Position numbers and translations under genes: made by a program
Shown here: one piece after another, positions 53,290 through 62,444 of the stretch
Numbering within the stretch: position 1 is the stretch's first letter
Layout: the number at the start of each line of letters is the position of its first letter
From: an uncultured Spirochaetaceae bacterium
Lineage (GTDB): Bacteria; Spirochaetota; Spirochaetia; Sphaerochaetales; Sphaerochaetaceae
DNA length: 64,000 bases
Assembly: GCA_944392985.1 (NCBI GenBank)
Contig: CALXYL010000010.1
Span: 1-64,000, forward strand
Direction of reading: 5' to 3'
Notes under the pieces: model-generated
What the model was told of the DNA's origin: nothing
Seen by the model: only the letters and a program-made list of their open reading frames with translations
Database searches by the model: none

Positions 53290-54039
53290 ATGGGCATCAA
53301 GGGCATCATCCTCGACAAAGACGGCACGCTCTTCCGATATGGGGAAGTATGGGGTCCTATACTCTCCACAGCCATCGAGAAGGGACTTGTCAAAGCGCGG
53401 ATGCCGGAGAAAAGGAAGAAGGAATGCATCGCTGACTTCTGCCGCATCGTCGGTGTCGATCAGGATGGAAGGACCTATCCCGATGGGATCATCTTCCGCC
53501 ATGACAGGATCCTGCAGGCCACATTCCGTATCCTTATTAAGACATTCCAGTACCGGATGAACCCCTGGCGTGTCTGGAAAGCAGTGAAGCCCATCCTGAA
53601 CCATGAGGATTTCGGCCTGAAGGAACGGCTGAAGCACATGGAATTCCCCGGTGTCAGGGAGATCTTCGAGGCCCTGCATGCCAAAGGCTACATCATCGGC
53701 ATAGTGACATCGGACACGACTTCATCGACGGATCTCTTCCTGGAAAGGATGGAGATCACGTCATACGTCTCATTCCTAAGGACAAAGGACTCCCCCACGC
53801 ACAAGAAGCCCAATCCGGAAGCCATCAGGGAATTCTGTGCCCAGTTCTCCCTGGAAAGCAATGAGGTTGCTGTCATCGGGGATACGGTCGTGGATATGGA
53901 ATTCGGCCGCGCCGGAAAGGCAGGGTACTGCATCGCTGTTCTTACAGGTTCAGGTGACAAGGAAGGACTCAGTGCAGTCGCTGATGTCGTCTATCCGGGG
54001 ATAAGGAATATACTCTCTGATCCTATCTTATTCCCCTGA
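53290..54039 (+). CDS. HAD-superfamily phosphatase, phosphoglycolate phosphatase-like
   Basis: A 249-residue HAD hydrolase. Motif I is IILDKDGTLFRYG, motif II IGIVTSDTTS, the Lys is in HKKPNPEAIREF, and motif IV is VAVIGDTVVDMEFGRAGKAGYCIAVLTG. This is the Gph-like subgroup. The start is uncertain: the ATG at 53290 is preceded by TATGCT at 7 bases, while ATG 53278 and TTG 53272 are in frame upstream. The substrate is unknown. Confidence 0.85.
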   Translation: MGIKGIILDKDGTLFRYGEVWGPILSTAIEKGLVKARMPEKRKKECIADFCRIVGVDQDGRTYPDGIIFRHDRILQATFRILIKTFQYRMNPWRVWKAVKPILNHEDFGLKERLKHMEFPGVREIFEALHAKGYIIGIVTSDTTSSTDLFLERMEITSYVSFLRTKDSPTHKKPNPEAIREFCAQFSLESNEVAVIGDTVVDMEFGRAGKAGYCIAVLTGSGDKEGLSAVADVVYPGIRNILSDPILFP

Positions 54040-54052
54040 CGGATTTTGCCAT

Positions 54053-54081
54053 TTGCAAAAATCATCTTTACTATGTATAGT
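54053..54081 (+). promoter_or_regulatory. Promoter of acyl-CoA synthetase gene
   Basis: TTGCAA (54053-54058), a 17-base spacer and TATAGT (54076-54081). Confidence 0.7.
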
Positions 54082-54148
54082 TAGTTTTCGCTAGTAAGGG
54101 GAAAGTCTCATCTCCATCGCTTCTGCGATGAAAAAGGTAAGGAAAGAC

Positions 54149-55861
54149 ATGCATTCATGGGATGAATTGAAGGAACTGAGGGAAAAGAAGATCGTAAAAG
54201 GCGAATGGCCTACGATACCGGAGCTTTTTGAGATAGCATATTCGCGCTTTCCAGAGCGTCCATGCTTCACAGTGTTCGAGCCTGAAAGGAAGGATCTCAC
54301 ATACGCCCAGGCATATGATAGGATCATGAGGGGTGCGGCGCTCCTCGTCTCAAAGGGCATAAGGAAGGGAGACAGGGTCCTTGTGAATGGCAAGAACAGC
54401 CCTGACTGGGCAATCGCATACTTCGCCGTCCTCTTTGCTGGCGGTATCGTCGTGCCAATCGATAACCAGATGCACGTTGACAGGTGCATGAGACTGTCGG
54501 AATACGCGAAGGTTCGCTTTGCGCTCTGTGATTTCGATGTACTGGAGAAGATGAAGGGCATCGGCGGCGCATGGTATGATTCGCTTCTCGGAACCGCGAT
54601 GCTCAAAGGCAGGAGCGACAGCTACGATAAATTCACCGAGCTCAGCATCGAGCCTCTGAAGGAGAAGGTGGAAACAGACGAGAACGAAGATGCCGCGATC
54701 CTCTTCACATCGGGAACAACCGGAAACGAGAAGGGAGCAGTGCTTTCGCACAGGAATATCACAGCAAATGTCTATCAGGCGGCAAATGGAATGGGCGTGA
54801 CTGAGAATGATGTGCTCTATGCCCTCCTCCCACTCCACCACAGCTACTGCTGCACGGCAGTGCTCCTTGAGACAGTGAAGCATGGTGCTGACTGCATCTT
54901 CGGCCATGGGATCGTCGTCTCCAGGATGATTGCCGACATGAAGCAGGGCAAGGTCACGATCTTCATGGGAATACCTCTTCTCTACAACAAGGTGATCGCG
55001 GGAATCTTCAAGCAGGTCAAGGCAAAAGGCGCTGTGACATACGCGCTTGTCAGGACACTGATGACGCTCAATGGATGGTGCAAGAAGCTCTTCGGAAAGA
55101 CACCATTCAAAGGCTTCTTCGACAAGAACATCACATCAAAGGTCGGCCTTGACAACTCAAGGATCCTCATCTGCGGTGCGGGCCCTCTCTCTCCGAAGGT
55201 GTTCAAGCAGTACCAGCAGCTTGGGCTGAACTTCCTCCAGGGCTATGGCCTGACGGAAACATCCCCGATCCTGACGCTCAACCCGCCGGAGCACTTCAAG
55301 GTTGATTCCGTAGGACGTGTCCTCTCCTTTGTCGATATGATCATCGCGGACAAGGACAGCGAGGGAATCGGTGAGATTAGGGTCAAGGGACCGAACATCA
55401 CACGCGGCTACCTCGACGATGCGGAGAATACAGCGGCGCTATTCGATGAGAACGGCTATCTCAGGACAGGAGACCTCGGATACCTCGATAGCGAGAACTA
55501 TCTCTACCTCAAGGGAAGGGCGAAGAACATCATCGTCACCGAAGGCGGCAAGAACGTATTCCCGGAGGAGATCGAGGATATGTTCCAGCTCTATCCGCAG
55601 ATTGACCAGATCCTCATCAGGGGATTCCAGATGAAGAAGGATGTTCCCTGCGAGTGCATCGAAGCTGTCATCCACCCATCTGATGAACACTACAAGGAAA
55701 GCGGCCTCTCTCCCGAGGACATCGCAAAGGATATCAACAGCGTTGTGTCCGAAGTGAACAAGAGCCTTGTCGGGTACAAGAAGATCGAGAAGGTCACAAT
55801 CGTCGACAAGCCGATGGAGATGACGACGACGAAGAAGATCAAGAGAGCGCTGGTGAAATAA
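54149..55861 (+). CDS. Long-chain acyl-CoA synthetase (AMP-binding)
   Basis: A 570-residue adenylate-forming enzyme activating a fatty acid with ATP and CoA. The P-loop motif is AAILFTSGTTGNEKGAVLSHRN, followed by QGYGLTETSPILTLN and YLRTGDLGYLDSENYLYLKGRAKNIIVTEGGKNVFPEEIE; the catalytic Lys region is EMTTTKKIKRALVK. The start at 54149 has AAGGAAAG 5 bases upstream; an ATG at 54128 is possible. It probably serves fatty-acid uptake for phospholipids. Confidence 0.9.
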   Translation: MHSWDELKELREKKIVKGEWPTIPELFEIAYSRFPERPCFTVFEPERKDLTYAQAYDRIMRGAALLVSKGIRKGDRVLVNGKNSPDWAIAYFAVLFAGGIVVPIDNQMHVDRCMRLSEYAKVRFALCDFDVLEKMKGIGGAWYDSLLGTAMLKGRSDSYDKFTELSIEPLKEKVETDENEDAAILFTSGTTGNEKGAVLSHRNITANVYQAANGMGVTENDVLYALLPLHHSYCCTAVLLETVKHGADCIFGHGIVVSRMIADMKQGKVTIFMGIPLLYNKVIAGIFKQVKAKGAVTYALVRTLMTLNGWCKKLFGKTPFKGFFDKNITSKVGLDNSRILICGAGPLSPKVFKQYQQLGLNFLQGYGLTETSPILTLNPPEHFKVDSVGRVLSFVDMIIADKDSEGIGEIRVKGPNITRGYLDDAENTAALFDENGYLRTGDLGYLDSENYLYLKGRAKNIIVTEGGKNVFPEEIEDMFQLYPQIDQILIRGFQMKKDVPCECIEAVIHPSDEHYKESGLSPEDIAKDINSVVSEVNKSLVGYKKIEKVTIVDKPMEMTTTKKIKRALVK

Positions 55862-55920
55862 GCACGGTGCTGGATCGGAGGCAGGCTGCGGCCTGCCTTT
55901 CTTATTGCCGTCCCGGATGC

Positions 55921-55932
55921 TACAATATCCAC
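55921..55932 (+). promoter_or_regulatory. -10 box for leaderless deaminase gene
   Basis: TACAAT at 55921-55926, preceded by an extended TGC, ends 6 bases before the ATG at 55933; no ribosome site. Confidence 0.65.
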
Positions 55933-57210
55933 ATGACCACGCTTATCAAAAACGCACTGATCATCCCCATGACAGCGAAGGAAAAGACCATAAGGGGCAG
56001 CATACTGATAGAGGACGGCATCATCCGCTCAGTGGGCAGTACCACGGAAGAAGCGGATGAGATCATCGACGCCTCCCGCATGATAGCGCTCCCCTCTTTC
56101 GTCAATGCCCATACCCATCTTTCAATGACGCTGATGCGCAACTACAAGGATACCGCCGAGAACCTCCAGGCCTGGCTTTCGGAGATATTCCCGATCGAGG
56201 ACAAGCTCGATGATGAGGATATATACCAATCCTCACGGCTTGGATGCGCGGAGCTCATCCAGTCCGGGTGCACTGTCTTTGCTGACATGTACTTCCATGC
56301 CTGGAATACAGTGAAGGCGGTGAAGGAAGCGGGAATGAGGGCGATCGTCGGACAGACATTCATGAATGATGCCGCCGATGCTGCGTTCAGGATCAGGGAG
56401 CTTGCGCCACGCACTCTTGAGGCTATCGGCTCCAGCGATATGATCCGTCTCGATGCGGCGGTGCATGCCGTCTATACAGCAACTCCTGATTGCTATGTGA
56501 TAGCCGTTGAATGGGCAGCAGGAAGAGGCGCGAGGCTCCACACCCATCTTTCAGAGACAAGGAAGGAGGTCGATGACTGCCTGAAGGAGCATGGAAAGAC
56601 TCCTGTGGACCTCTTGGAGAGCATCGGTGCATTCTCCATACCGACATATGCCGCCCATGCAGTGCACATCAGCGACAAGGAGATGGAAACACTGAAGGCG
56701 CGCTCTGTGTCAGTTGTCCACAATCCATCCTCAAACATGAAGCTCGCCTCCGGTGTCGCTCCGCTGCCTGGATTCCGTTCAAAGGGAATCAATATCGCTA
56801 TCGGAACCGATGGGGCCTCATCGAACAACAACCTGTCGATGATGAAGGAAATGAACGCGGCAGCGCTCCTGCAGACGATCGCGAACATGACACCTTCTGC
56901 TGCACGGCCCTATGATATAATCGAAGCCGCAACGCTTGGGGGCGCAAGGGCGCTCGGGCTTGATGGCAGGATAGGAACGATTGAAGTCGGGAAGGAAGCC
57001 GATATAACCCTGATAAACACCTGCGAAGTGAACATGACACCGCTCAATGACCCCTTCTCCGCGATAATCTTCGCAGCAGACAGGAAGAACGTCGATACAG
57101 TATTCTGCCGCGGCAGGAAGCTGATGGAACATGGGAATCTCCTCACCATCGACAAGGATGAGGCGATAAGAAAGACCAATGAACGCTGGGAGGACATCCT
57201 GAGGCGATAG
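55933..57210 (+). CDS. Amidohydrolase, MTA/SAH deaminase family
   Basis: A 425-residue amidohydrolase. The start at 55933 gives MTTLIKNALIIPMTAKE. Metal and catalytic sites follow in order: SFVNAHTHLSMTLMRN, ARLHTHLSETRKEVD, YAAHAVHISDKE and IAIGTDGASSNNNLSMM. This matches 5'-methylthioadenosine/S-adenosylhomocysteine deaminases (MtaD) and related 8-oxoguanine or N-isopropylammelide enzymes. Deamination of MTA or SAH for salvage is the best guess. Confidence 0.87.
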   Translation: MTTLIKNALIIPMTAKEKTIRGSILIEDGIIRSVGSTTEEADEIIDASRMIALPSFVNAHTHLSMTLMRNYKDTAENLQAWLSEIFPIEDKLDDEDIYQSSRLGCAELIQSGCTVFADMYFHAWNTVKAVKEAGMRAIVGQTFMNDAADAAFRIRELAPRTLEAIGSSDMIRLDAAVHAVYTATPDCYVIAVEWAAGRGARLHTHLSETRKEVDDCLKEHGKTPVDLLESIGAFSIPTYAAHAVHISDKEMETLKARSVSVVHNPSSNMKLASGVAPLPGFRSKGINIAIGTDGASSNNNLSMMKEMNAAALLQTIANMTPSAARPYDIIEAATLGGARALGLDGRIGTIEVGKEADITLINTCEVNMTPLNDPFSAIIFAADRKNVDTVFCRGRKLMEHGNLLTIDKDEAIRKTNERWEDILRR

Positions 57211-57243
57211 GGGCTATGATAGGGAATGGAGAGGAGCTCTGAG

Positions 57244-57272
57244 TTGCCCTCTCCATGATTCCGTATTAAGAT
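57244..57272 (+). promoter_or_regulatory. Promoter for leaderless yhcH-like gene
   Basis: TTGCCC (57244-57249), a 17-base spacer and TAAGAT (57267-57272), then 6 bases to the ATG at 57279; no ribosome site. Confidence 0.75.
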
Positions 57273-57278
57273 GCCTGT

Positions 57279-57734
57279 ATGATCTACGATGAATATGACA
57301 GAATGAAGCTCTACATCGGCGCTTTGCCGTTCCTTGGAGAGCTTATTGACGAGCTGGAAAGCATCGATGTGGAAGCAATACAGGCCGGGACATACTACAC
57401 GAAGGTGAGCGGCATCAAGTATATGGTGCAGGAGTATGAGACCGCAGCGGAAAAAAGACCGGAGGTGCACGCGGACTTCGCCGATGTGCAGCTGATCATC
57501 AGCGGCAGCGAGAAGTTCACGGCATACAGGGAGATCGATTCCCTGCCGGATGGCTTTGACAGCAGTGCTGATATCGGATTCCTCGATGCCGAGGATGGTG
57601 TTGACTTCCCTCTCAGGCCAGGCACATTCATCATCGTATTCCCATACGAGCCGCATACACCCGGCCTTACGCTTGATAAGACCGGGCATATCAGGAAGAT
57701 AGTGGCGAAGATACCCTATCGCGTGGATATCTAA
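57279..57734 (+). CDS. YhcH/YjgK/YiaL family protein
   Basis: A 151-residue cupin-like protein. VSGIKYMVQEYETAAEKRPEVHADFADVQLIISGSEKF and DFPLRPGTFIIVFPYEPHTPGLTLDKTGHIRKIVAKIPY are the family blocks, with the metal-binding residues (E, H, D, H). Members act with sialic acid or uronate/L-sugar catabolism. It converges with, and overlaps by 4 bases, the GH112 gene of the sugar operon, so a link to glycan use is plausible. Confidence 0.9.
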   Translation: MIYDEYDRMKLYIGALPFLGELIDELESIDVEAIQAGTYYTKVSGIKYMVQEYETAAEKRPEVHADFADVQLIISGSEKFTAYREIDSLPDGFDSSADIGFLDAEDGVDFPLRPGTFIIVFPYEPHTPGLTLDKTGHIRKIVAKIPYRVDI

Positions 57735-59851
57735 AAGGGGATCACCTCAAAGCCATAAGGCTTTATTGCCATGGAGCGGCCATGGAAGGAGAACACCTCC
57801 TCCTTGCCGCTCTGGCTTGCTGCCACAGCCTTGCCTGATGCAGGGAAAACCGCGATATCCACACAGGGATTTCCGCTTTCGCTTCCATCCAATCCCATCA
57901 GGCTCCGAAGTGCAGCAGCCGATTCCGGTGAATACCGGAATGACGCGGCATAGATTCCATATCCCTTGCCGAAACCATGGCGTGTAACCGCCGGCCAGAT
58001 GCCATCGGATGAAAGGATCTCCGTTTCAGGATCTGTCAGGACAACATGCTCCAACGCCTGGATCACAGCAGGGAATCCTTCCCTGCCCTGAACATCCCAA
58101 CGTCCTTCGCATAGCCTCCTGTCATCGAGAAGATCCACGCCAAGCACATGTGACATCCTGAGGAGTGTGCTGTATCCCCGGAGCATCGTTGCCTGCCCAG
58201 CGGCAATGAATACACCGCCTCTGTCGACCCAGGATGAAATGCATTCGATGATCCCCGCATCCGCCCATGCCTCTCCCCCGCTCCATGCGCTGTGCTCCGT
58301 TCCTGCAGAGATCAGCACATCGTAGCCATCCAGTGCAGAAGGAAGCTCATCGAAGGAGCAGAAGGAAACATTCACGGGCATTCCAGAGAGCGCTTCCAGG
58401 ATGTTTATCAGATCGAGATCCGGATGCTCGTGGTAATGGCCGCCGCATGTCCAGGCACGTATCCTTCCCCACTCTGTCAGGACAAGCACCTTCTTATCAT
58501 AGGAAAGGACATCGCTTTCCCTATGCAGATCACGGATGGTCCTGAACTCATCGGCAATTTGCTCAACGGCATCCACGAATTCGGGATAGCCCTCAGTCAG
58601 ATGAAGATAGCCACCAAGCCCTATGCGGTCGACAGGTTTCCTGAGGATAGCCCGTCGTACCCGGCTCCAGTAAAGCATCGCATCCTCTTCAGGGTGTCCT
58701 CCTTCGCTGAATGTAGGCGCTCCTCCAAGCCCTGTCGGAAACAGGTACGGATGAAGGCGAAGCTCATGGACATCAACGCTTTCACACGCCGCACAGAGCC
58801 TCGCCTCGAAACCGGAGAACACGCATTTGATCAACCCATCGAAACCAATCGACTGGAAATACCTTCCATTCGGCTCAAGCCCGATCCAGCTATCATCATA
58901 GAAAACATATGCCTTCTTGCCATATGAATGGACGATTCCGACCAGATCCTTTGCAAAGGATGAGACAAAACGGCATGTGAAATCGATATAGTCACGGATC
59001 TTCCTTGAATGGGTCATATGATTCGGATTGCGCCGTCCCTGGTTGATGAAATCCTCACATTCCAGGGAATAGCCCATTTCAGCCTTGAAATCATCAAAGG
59101 CCCTGGGACTTACGGAGAAATCATAGGATCCCCAGTCGGTGAAGATATCCCTGCGGCGGCTGTCGTCTCCCCAGATCCAGACAAAGTTGTAGAAGAGCGA
59201 GGTAAAGCGCACAACAGAGGTACGGGGGTGGCTGATGCACCATTTATCAAGCCAGTCACAGAGATAGCGCCTGACCTCAGGATAACGGGGATCGAGCTGC
59301 ATCAGATGCTCTTTCGTCCATCCGTTGGTGACATGGTTGTACATGCTGATCTCCTCCCAGATACGCCAGGCGAAGAAATCAGCGGAATACACATGATAAG
59401 GCACCGTTCCATCAATCGAGAGCTTTCCTGATGCCTCATCGTAGGACCAGGAGGAAGAAGGAAGCTCCTTGCCCGTGGTCCGGTCGAACACCTGCCAGAG
59501 CCTGACGCTCTCTGCTGAGGTATTGACGGAGAACTGCTCCCTTGAGTACCCGGCAAGAAGATCGATCTCCAGACTCCTGCCACGGGCTATAGAGGGGCGG
59601 CTTTCAAGTATCGTCTGCTGCTGGAAGCTGGGATGCTGGAGCGCGTACTCATTATGATCACGGATGATGCAGATAGTCGAGTAAACCTCCATCCCGGTCT
59701 TAAGCAGCTCCGGTGAAAGCTCCGTGCCATCGCTGTCCCGGATGACATCCGCCTTCCAGCGCCTCGCGAGATCAAGAGTCAGTTCCTCGTATGACGATTC
59801 GCCGGGAATCGTGAAGCCCCCATCACTCACTGCGTCCTCCGATGATTTCAT
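57731..59851 (-). CDS. GH112 phosphorylase (galactosyl-N-acetylhexosamine or galactosyl-rhamnose)
   Basis: A 706-residue GH112 enzyme that uses phosphate to release alpha-galactose 1-phosphate. Family blocks include MYNHVTNGWTKEHLMQLDPRYPEVRRYLCDW, VVRFTSLFYNFVWIWGD, DWGSYDFSVSPRAFDDFKAEMGY, KKAYVFYDDSWIGLEP and HPYLFPTGLGGAPTFSEGGHPEEDA. The acceptor sugar (GlcNAc, GalNAc or L-rhamnose) cannot be read by eye. No signal peptide: it acts in the cytoplasm after ABC import. GGAGGATAG precedes the ATG, which overlaps the reductase gene by 29 bases. Confidence 0.9.
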   Translation of the reverse strand: MKSSEDAVSDGGFTIPGESSYEELTLDLARRWKADVIRDSDGTELSPELLKTGMEVYSTICIIRDHNEYALQHPSFQQQTILESRPSIARGRSLEIDLLAGYSREQFSVNTSAESVRLWQVFDRTTGKELPSSSWSYDEASGKLSIDGTVPYHVYSADFFAWRIWEEISMYNHVTNGWTKEHLMQLDPRYPEVRRYLCDWLDKWCISHPRTSVVRFTSLFYNFVWIWGDDSRRRDIFTDWGSYDFSVSPRAFDDFKAEMGYSLECEDFINQGRRNPNHMTHSRKIRDYIDFTCRFVSSFAKDLVGIVHSYGKKAYVFYDDSWIGLEPNGRYFQSIGFDGLIKCVFSGFEARLCAACESVDVHELRLHPYLFPTGLGGAPTFSEGGHPEEDAMLYWSRVRRAILRKPVDRIGLGGYLHLTEGYPEFVDAVEQIADEFRTIRDLHRESDVLSYDKKVLVLTEWGRIRAWTCGGHYHEHPDLDLINILEALSGMPVNVSFCSFDELPSALDGYDVLISAGTEHSAWSGGEAWADAGIIECISSWVDRGGVFIAAGQATMLRGYSTLLRMSHVLGVDLLDDRRLCEGRWDVQGREGFPAVIQALEHVVLTDPETEILSSDGIWPAVTRHGFGKGYGIYAASFRYSPESAAALRSLMGLDGSESGNPCVDIAVFPASGKAVAASQSGKEEVFSFHGRSMAIKPYGFEVIPF

Positions 59852-60821
59852 CTATCCTCCTCTCCTCCTCTTCCGAGAATGAAAGACAGGAAAGGGCCCC
59901 GAGATTCTCCTTGATCTGCTCACTGTTCCGTGCGCCGATGATGACGCTCGCCATCTGCTTGCGCGCGAGTACCCAGCTCAGCGCCATCTCCGCAAGGCTC
60001 TGTCCGCGCTCATCTGCTATCGCCTTGAAGCGCCTGGTCTTATCCATGACTTCTTCAGTGATTGATGCCCCTGTAAGGAACACACTGTGTCCATTTGCCC
60101 TTGAATCGGAAGGAATGCCGCCAAGATACTTGCCTGTCAGTATGCCCTGGGCAAGTGGAGAGAAGGCGATGCCGCCGATCCCCTCCTCCTCCAGTGCATC
60201 GAGAACGCTCTCATTGGAAGTATCGAGAAGGGAATACCGCATCTGGTGGATAAGCAGATGGATGTTCTCCTTCTGCAGCAGGCGGCTCATCTTCCTTGTT
60301 CCTTCCGCATCATAGTTGCTGATGCCGACATACAGAGCCTTTCCGCTCCTCACGATCTGCGTAAGCGCCTCTGCAGTCTCCTCCAGCGGCGTATCAGGAT
60401 CCGGACGATGATGGTAGAAGATATCAACATAATCAAGTTGCATGCGCCTCAGGCTCTGATCAAGGCTTGCAATGAGATTCTTCTTGCTGCCCCATTCCCC
60501 ATAAGGACCGGGCCACATGTAGTAACCCGCCTTGGTCGAGACGATGATCTCATCACGGTAAGACGAGAGATCAGCCTTCATCACACGGCCGAAGGTCTCC
60601 TCTGCAGTCCCTGCTGCCGGGCCATAGTTATTCGCGAGATCGAAATGGGTGATTCCGTGGTCAAAGGCTGTGAGGATCATGCTTCTGCTGTTGGAGTAAA
60701 CAGCTTCCGACCCGAAATTATGCCACATGCCAAGAGAGAGGGCAGGAAGGAGCAGCCCGCTCCTGCCGCATCGCCTGTAGACCATTGAATCATAACGTGA
60801 TGAAGAAGCCAGATAACCCAT
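59823..60821 (-). CDS. Aldo/keto reductase, YghZ-like
   Basis: A 332-residue NADPH-dependent reductase. MVYRRCGRSGLLLPALSLGMWHNFG, HFDLANNYGPAAGTAEETFGRVMK with the catalytic Asp/Tyr, STKAGYYMWPGPYGEWGSKKNLIASLDQSLRRMQLDYVDIFYHHRPD and VIIGARNSEQI match the L-glyceraldehyde-3-phosphate reductase (YghZ) group. It could reduce an aldehyde made by the preceding aldolase. The start at 60821 has GGAGG and overlaps the aldolase stop. Confidence 0.92.
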   Translation of the reverse strand: MGYLASSSRYDSMVYRRCGRSGLLLPALSLGMWHNFGSEAVYSNSRSMILTAFDHGITHFDLANNYGPAAGTAEETFGRVMKADLSSYRDEIIVSTKAGYYMWPGPYGEWGSKKNLIASLDQSLRRMQLDYVDIFYHHRPDPDTPLEETAEALTQIVRSGKALYVGISNYDAEGTRKMSRLLQKENIHLLIHQMRYSLLDTSNESVLDALEEEGIGGIAFSPLAQGILTGKYLGGIPSDSRANGHSVFLTGASITEEVMDKTRRFKAIADERGQSLAEMALSWVLARKQMASVIIGARNSEQIKENLGALSCLSFSEEEERRIDEIIGGRSE

Positions 60822-61594
60822 CAGAAATCCTCCAGTGCATCAAGATTGGCCTTAAGCGCCTTTCCGAGGACAATTGAATCCTGTCCGAAAACCACCCATT
60901 CCACGCCCTTTGACATGACGCGCCTGGCATCCTCCGGCGTCGGCCCGATGGCAGCCCCCAGATGGAGCCCCTTTGCCTTGACGCGCCGGCAGATATCATC
61001 ATACACCGTATCAAGATCGTAGCGCCCGTTGCTGCCAGCGATGCTCCGCGAGAGATCCGCAGCACCGATGAAAAGGGAATCAATGCCGGGGACTTCCATG
61101 ATGCTGTCAAGGTTCTCATAACCCTCGACAGTCTCTATCTGCATGATCTTCCACACCTTCTCATACGCATGAGCCAGGTACTCCCCTTCATCGTCGACAC
61201 CATACCTGATCGCGCGGCAAGGGCCCTGTCCACGCATGCCATGGTAGATGCTGTCAGGATAGGAGCATGCAGCGACCGCACGACGTGCTGTGTCCGCATC
61301 ATTGCAGAACGGGAAGATCACGCCATCTGGCCCCATGTCCAGAATCGATTTCATGATTGAAGGCTCTGCTGCGCGCACCCTTACGATTGCACAGCATCCA
61401 GCTCCCTGCGCTGCCATTATGTGATGCAGTATCTCCTGCCTATCAAGAGGGCCGTGTTCGGAATCAATCCACACGAAATCATATCCGCAGTACCCCGCCA
61501 TCTCGCTGCTTACGCAATCAGACATGGTGATGAAAACACCTTTCACCAGCCTGCCTTCGGCAATCTTCTTCTTCAGGTTGTCTATCCTGTTCAT
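60821..61594 (-). CDS. HpcH/HpaI family 2-keto acid aldolase
   Basis: A 257-residue class II pyruvate aldolase. Conserved parts are FITMSDCVSSEMAGYCGYDFVWIDSEHGPLDRQEI with the catalytic His region, IVRVRAAEPSIMKSILDMGPDGVIFPF, MQIETVEGYENLDSIMEVPGIDSLFIGAADLSRSI with the metal-binding Glu and Asp. Relatives include 2-keto-3-deoxy-L-rhamnonate aldolase (RhmA) and HpaI. It would give pyruvate and an aldehyde. GGAGGCAGATA precedes the ATG. Confidence 0.9.
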   Translation of the reverse strand: MNRIDNLKKKIAEGRLVKGVFITMSDCVSSEMAGYCGYDFVWIDSEHGPLDRQEILHHIMAAQGAGCCAIVRVRAAEPSIMKSILDMGPDGVIFPFCNDADTARRAVAACSYPDSIYHGMRGQGPCRAIRYGVDDEGEYLAHAYEKVWKIMQIETVEGYENLDSIMEVPGIDSLFIGAADLSRSIAGSNGRYDLDTVYDDICRRVKAKGLHLGAAIGPTPEDARRVMSKGVEWVVFGQDSIVLGKALKANLDALEDF

Positions 61595-61604
61595 TATCTG
61601 CCTC

Positions 61605-62444
61605 CTACCCTTTCACAGCACCAAGCGTGACGCTTGAAAGGAATTTGTTCTGGAAAATAAGGAATACTATGATCAGTGGCACAGTAACGAGCGTACAGCC
61701 GGCAAGAACCAGCTCCCATGGAACGCTCCTGGCCGATTCGATCTCATTGAGCGTCGGCAGGATCACCATGATCGGCATAAGCTCCTCATCGGTGAGCATC
61801 GTCTTCGGGTAGATGAGCTCATTCCACTTGCTCAGGAACTGCAGAATAGCCAGTGCTCCGATGCTCGGTGTGGATGTCGGGATTATGATCCTCCTGAACA
61901 CAGTGAAGTCACCTGCCCCATCAATCCTCGCCGCCTCGATGAGGGAATCGGGGATCGTCACCATATACTGCCTCATCAGGAAAAGCGCGAATACATTCGC
62001 CATGCTCGGTATGATCTGCACCTTGTATGTATTGAGCCAGTCGAGCTTCGCATAGAAGAGATAGAGCGGAGTGAGGTTCAGCTCTACAGGGATCATCATC
62101 GTCATAAGCAGAAGGAAGAAGATCGTATCACGGCCGCGGAAACGGAATTTCGCGAATGCGAAACCTGCAAGGCACGCGACTGCCACGATGAGCAATGTCG
62201 ATGTCGCGGAGACGAAGATGCTGTTGAAGAATGTCCTGAGGATCAAGCCGGAATTGACAGTGAAGAGGCGTCTGAAGTTCTCCAGGCTTGGCTCATGGGG
62301 AAAGCCGGATGCGTTGATCGCCAGCTCATTGGCGCTTTTCAGCGAACCGCTGACCATGACGAACACCGGGTATATCGCTATGAAGCAGGCTGCAAGCAGC
62401 ACGATGTGCACGAATATGGTGGTGATTGTCCTTCTCTTGTTCAT
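61605..62444 (-). CDS. Carbohydrate ABC transporter permease, MalG type
   Basis: A 279-residue permease. The start at 62444 (MNKRRTITTIFVHIVLLAACFIAIYPVFVMVSGSLK) has GGGGAGGAAGC. The EAA motif is DSLIEAARIDGAGDFTVFRRIIIPTSTPSIGALAILQFL. About six membrane helices. It pairs with the MalF-type permease upstream, overlapping it by 4 bases. No ATPase gene is present, so a shared MsmX-like ATPase is likely. Confidence 0.93.
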   Translation of the reverse strand: MNKRRTITTIFVHIVLLAACFIAIYPVFVMVSGSLKSANELAINASGFPHEPSLENFRRLFTVNSGLILRTFFNSIFVSATSTLLIVAVACLAGFAFAKFRFRGRDTIFFLLLMTMMIPVELNLTPLYLFYAKLDWLNTYKVQIIPSMANVFALFLMRQYMVTIPDSLIEAARIDGAGDFTVFRRIIIPTSTPSIGALAILQFLSKWNELIYPKTMLTDEELMPIMVILPTLNEIESARSVPWELVLAGCTLVTVPLIIVFLIFQNKFLSSVTLGAVKG

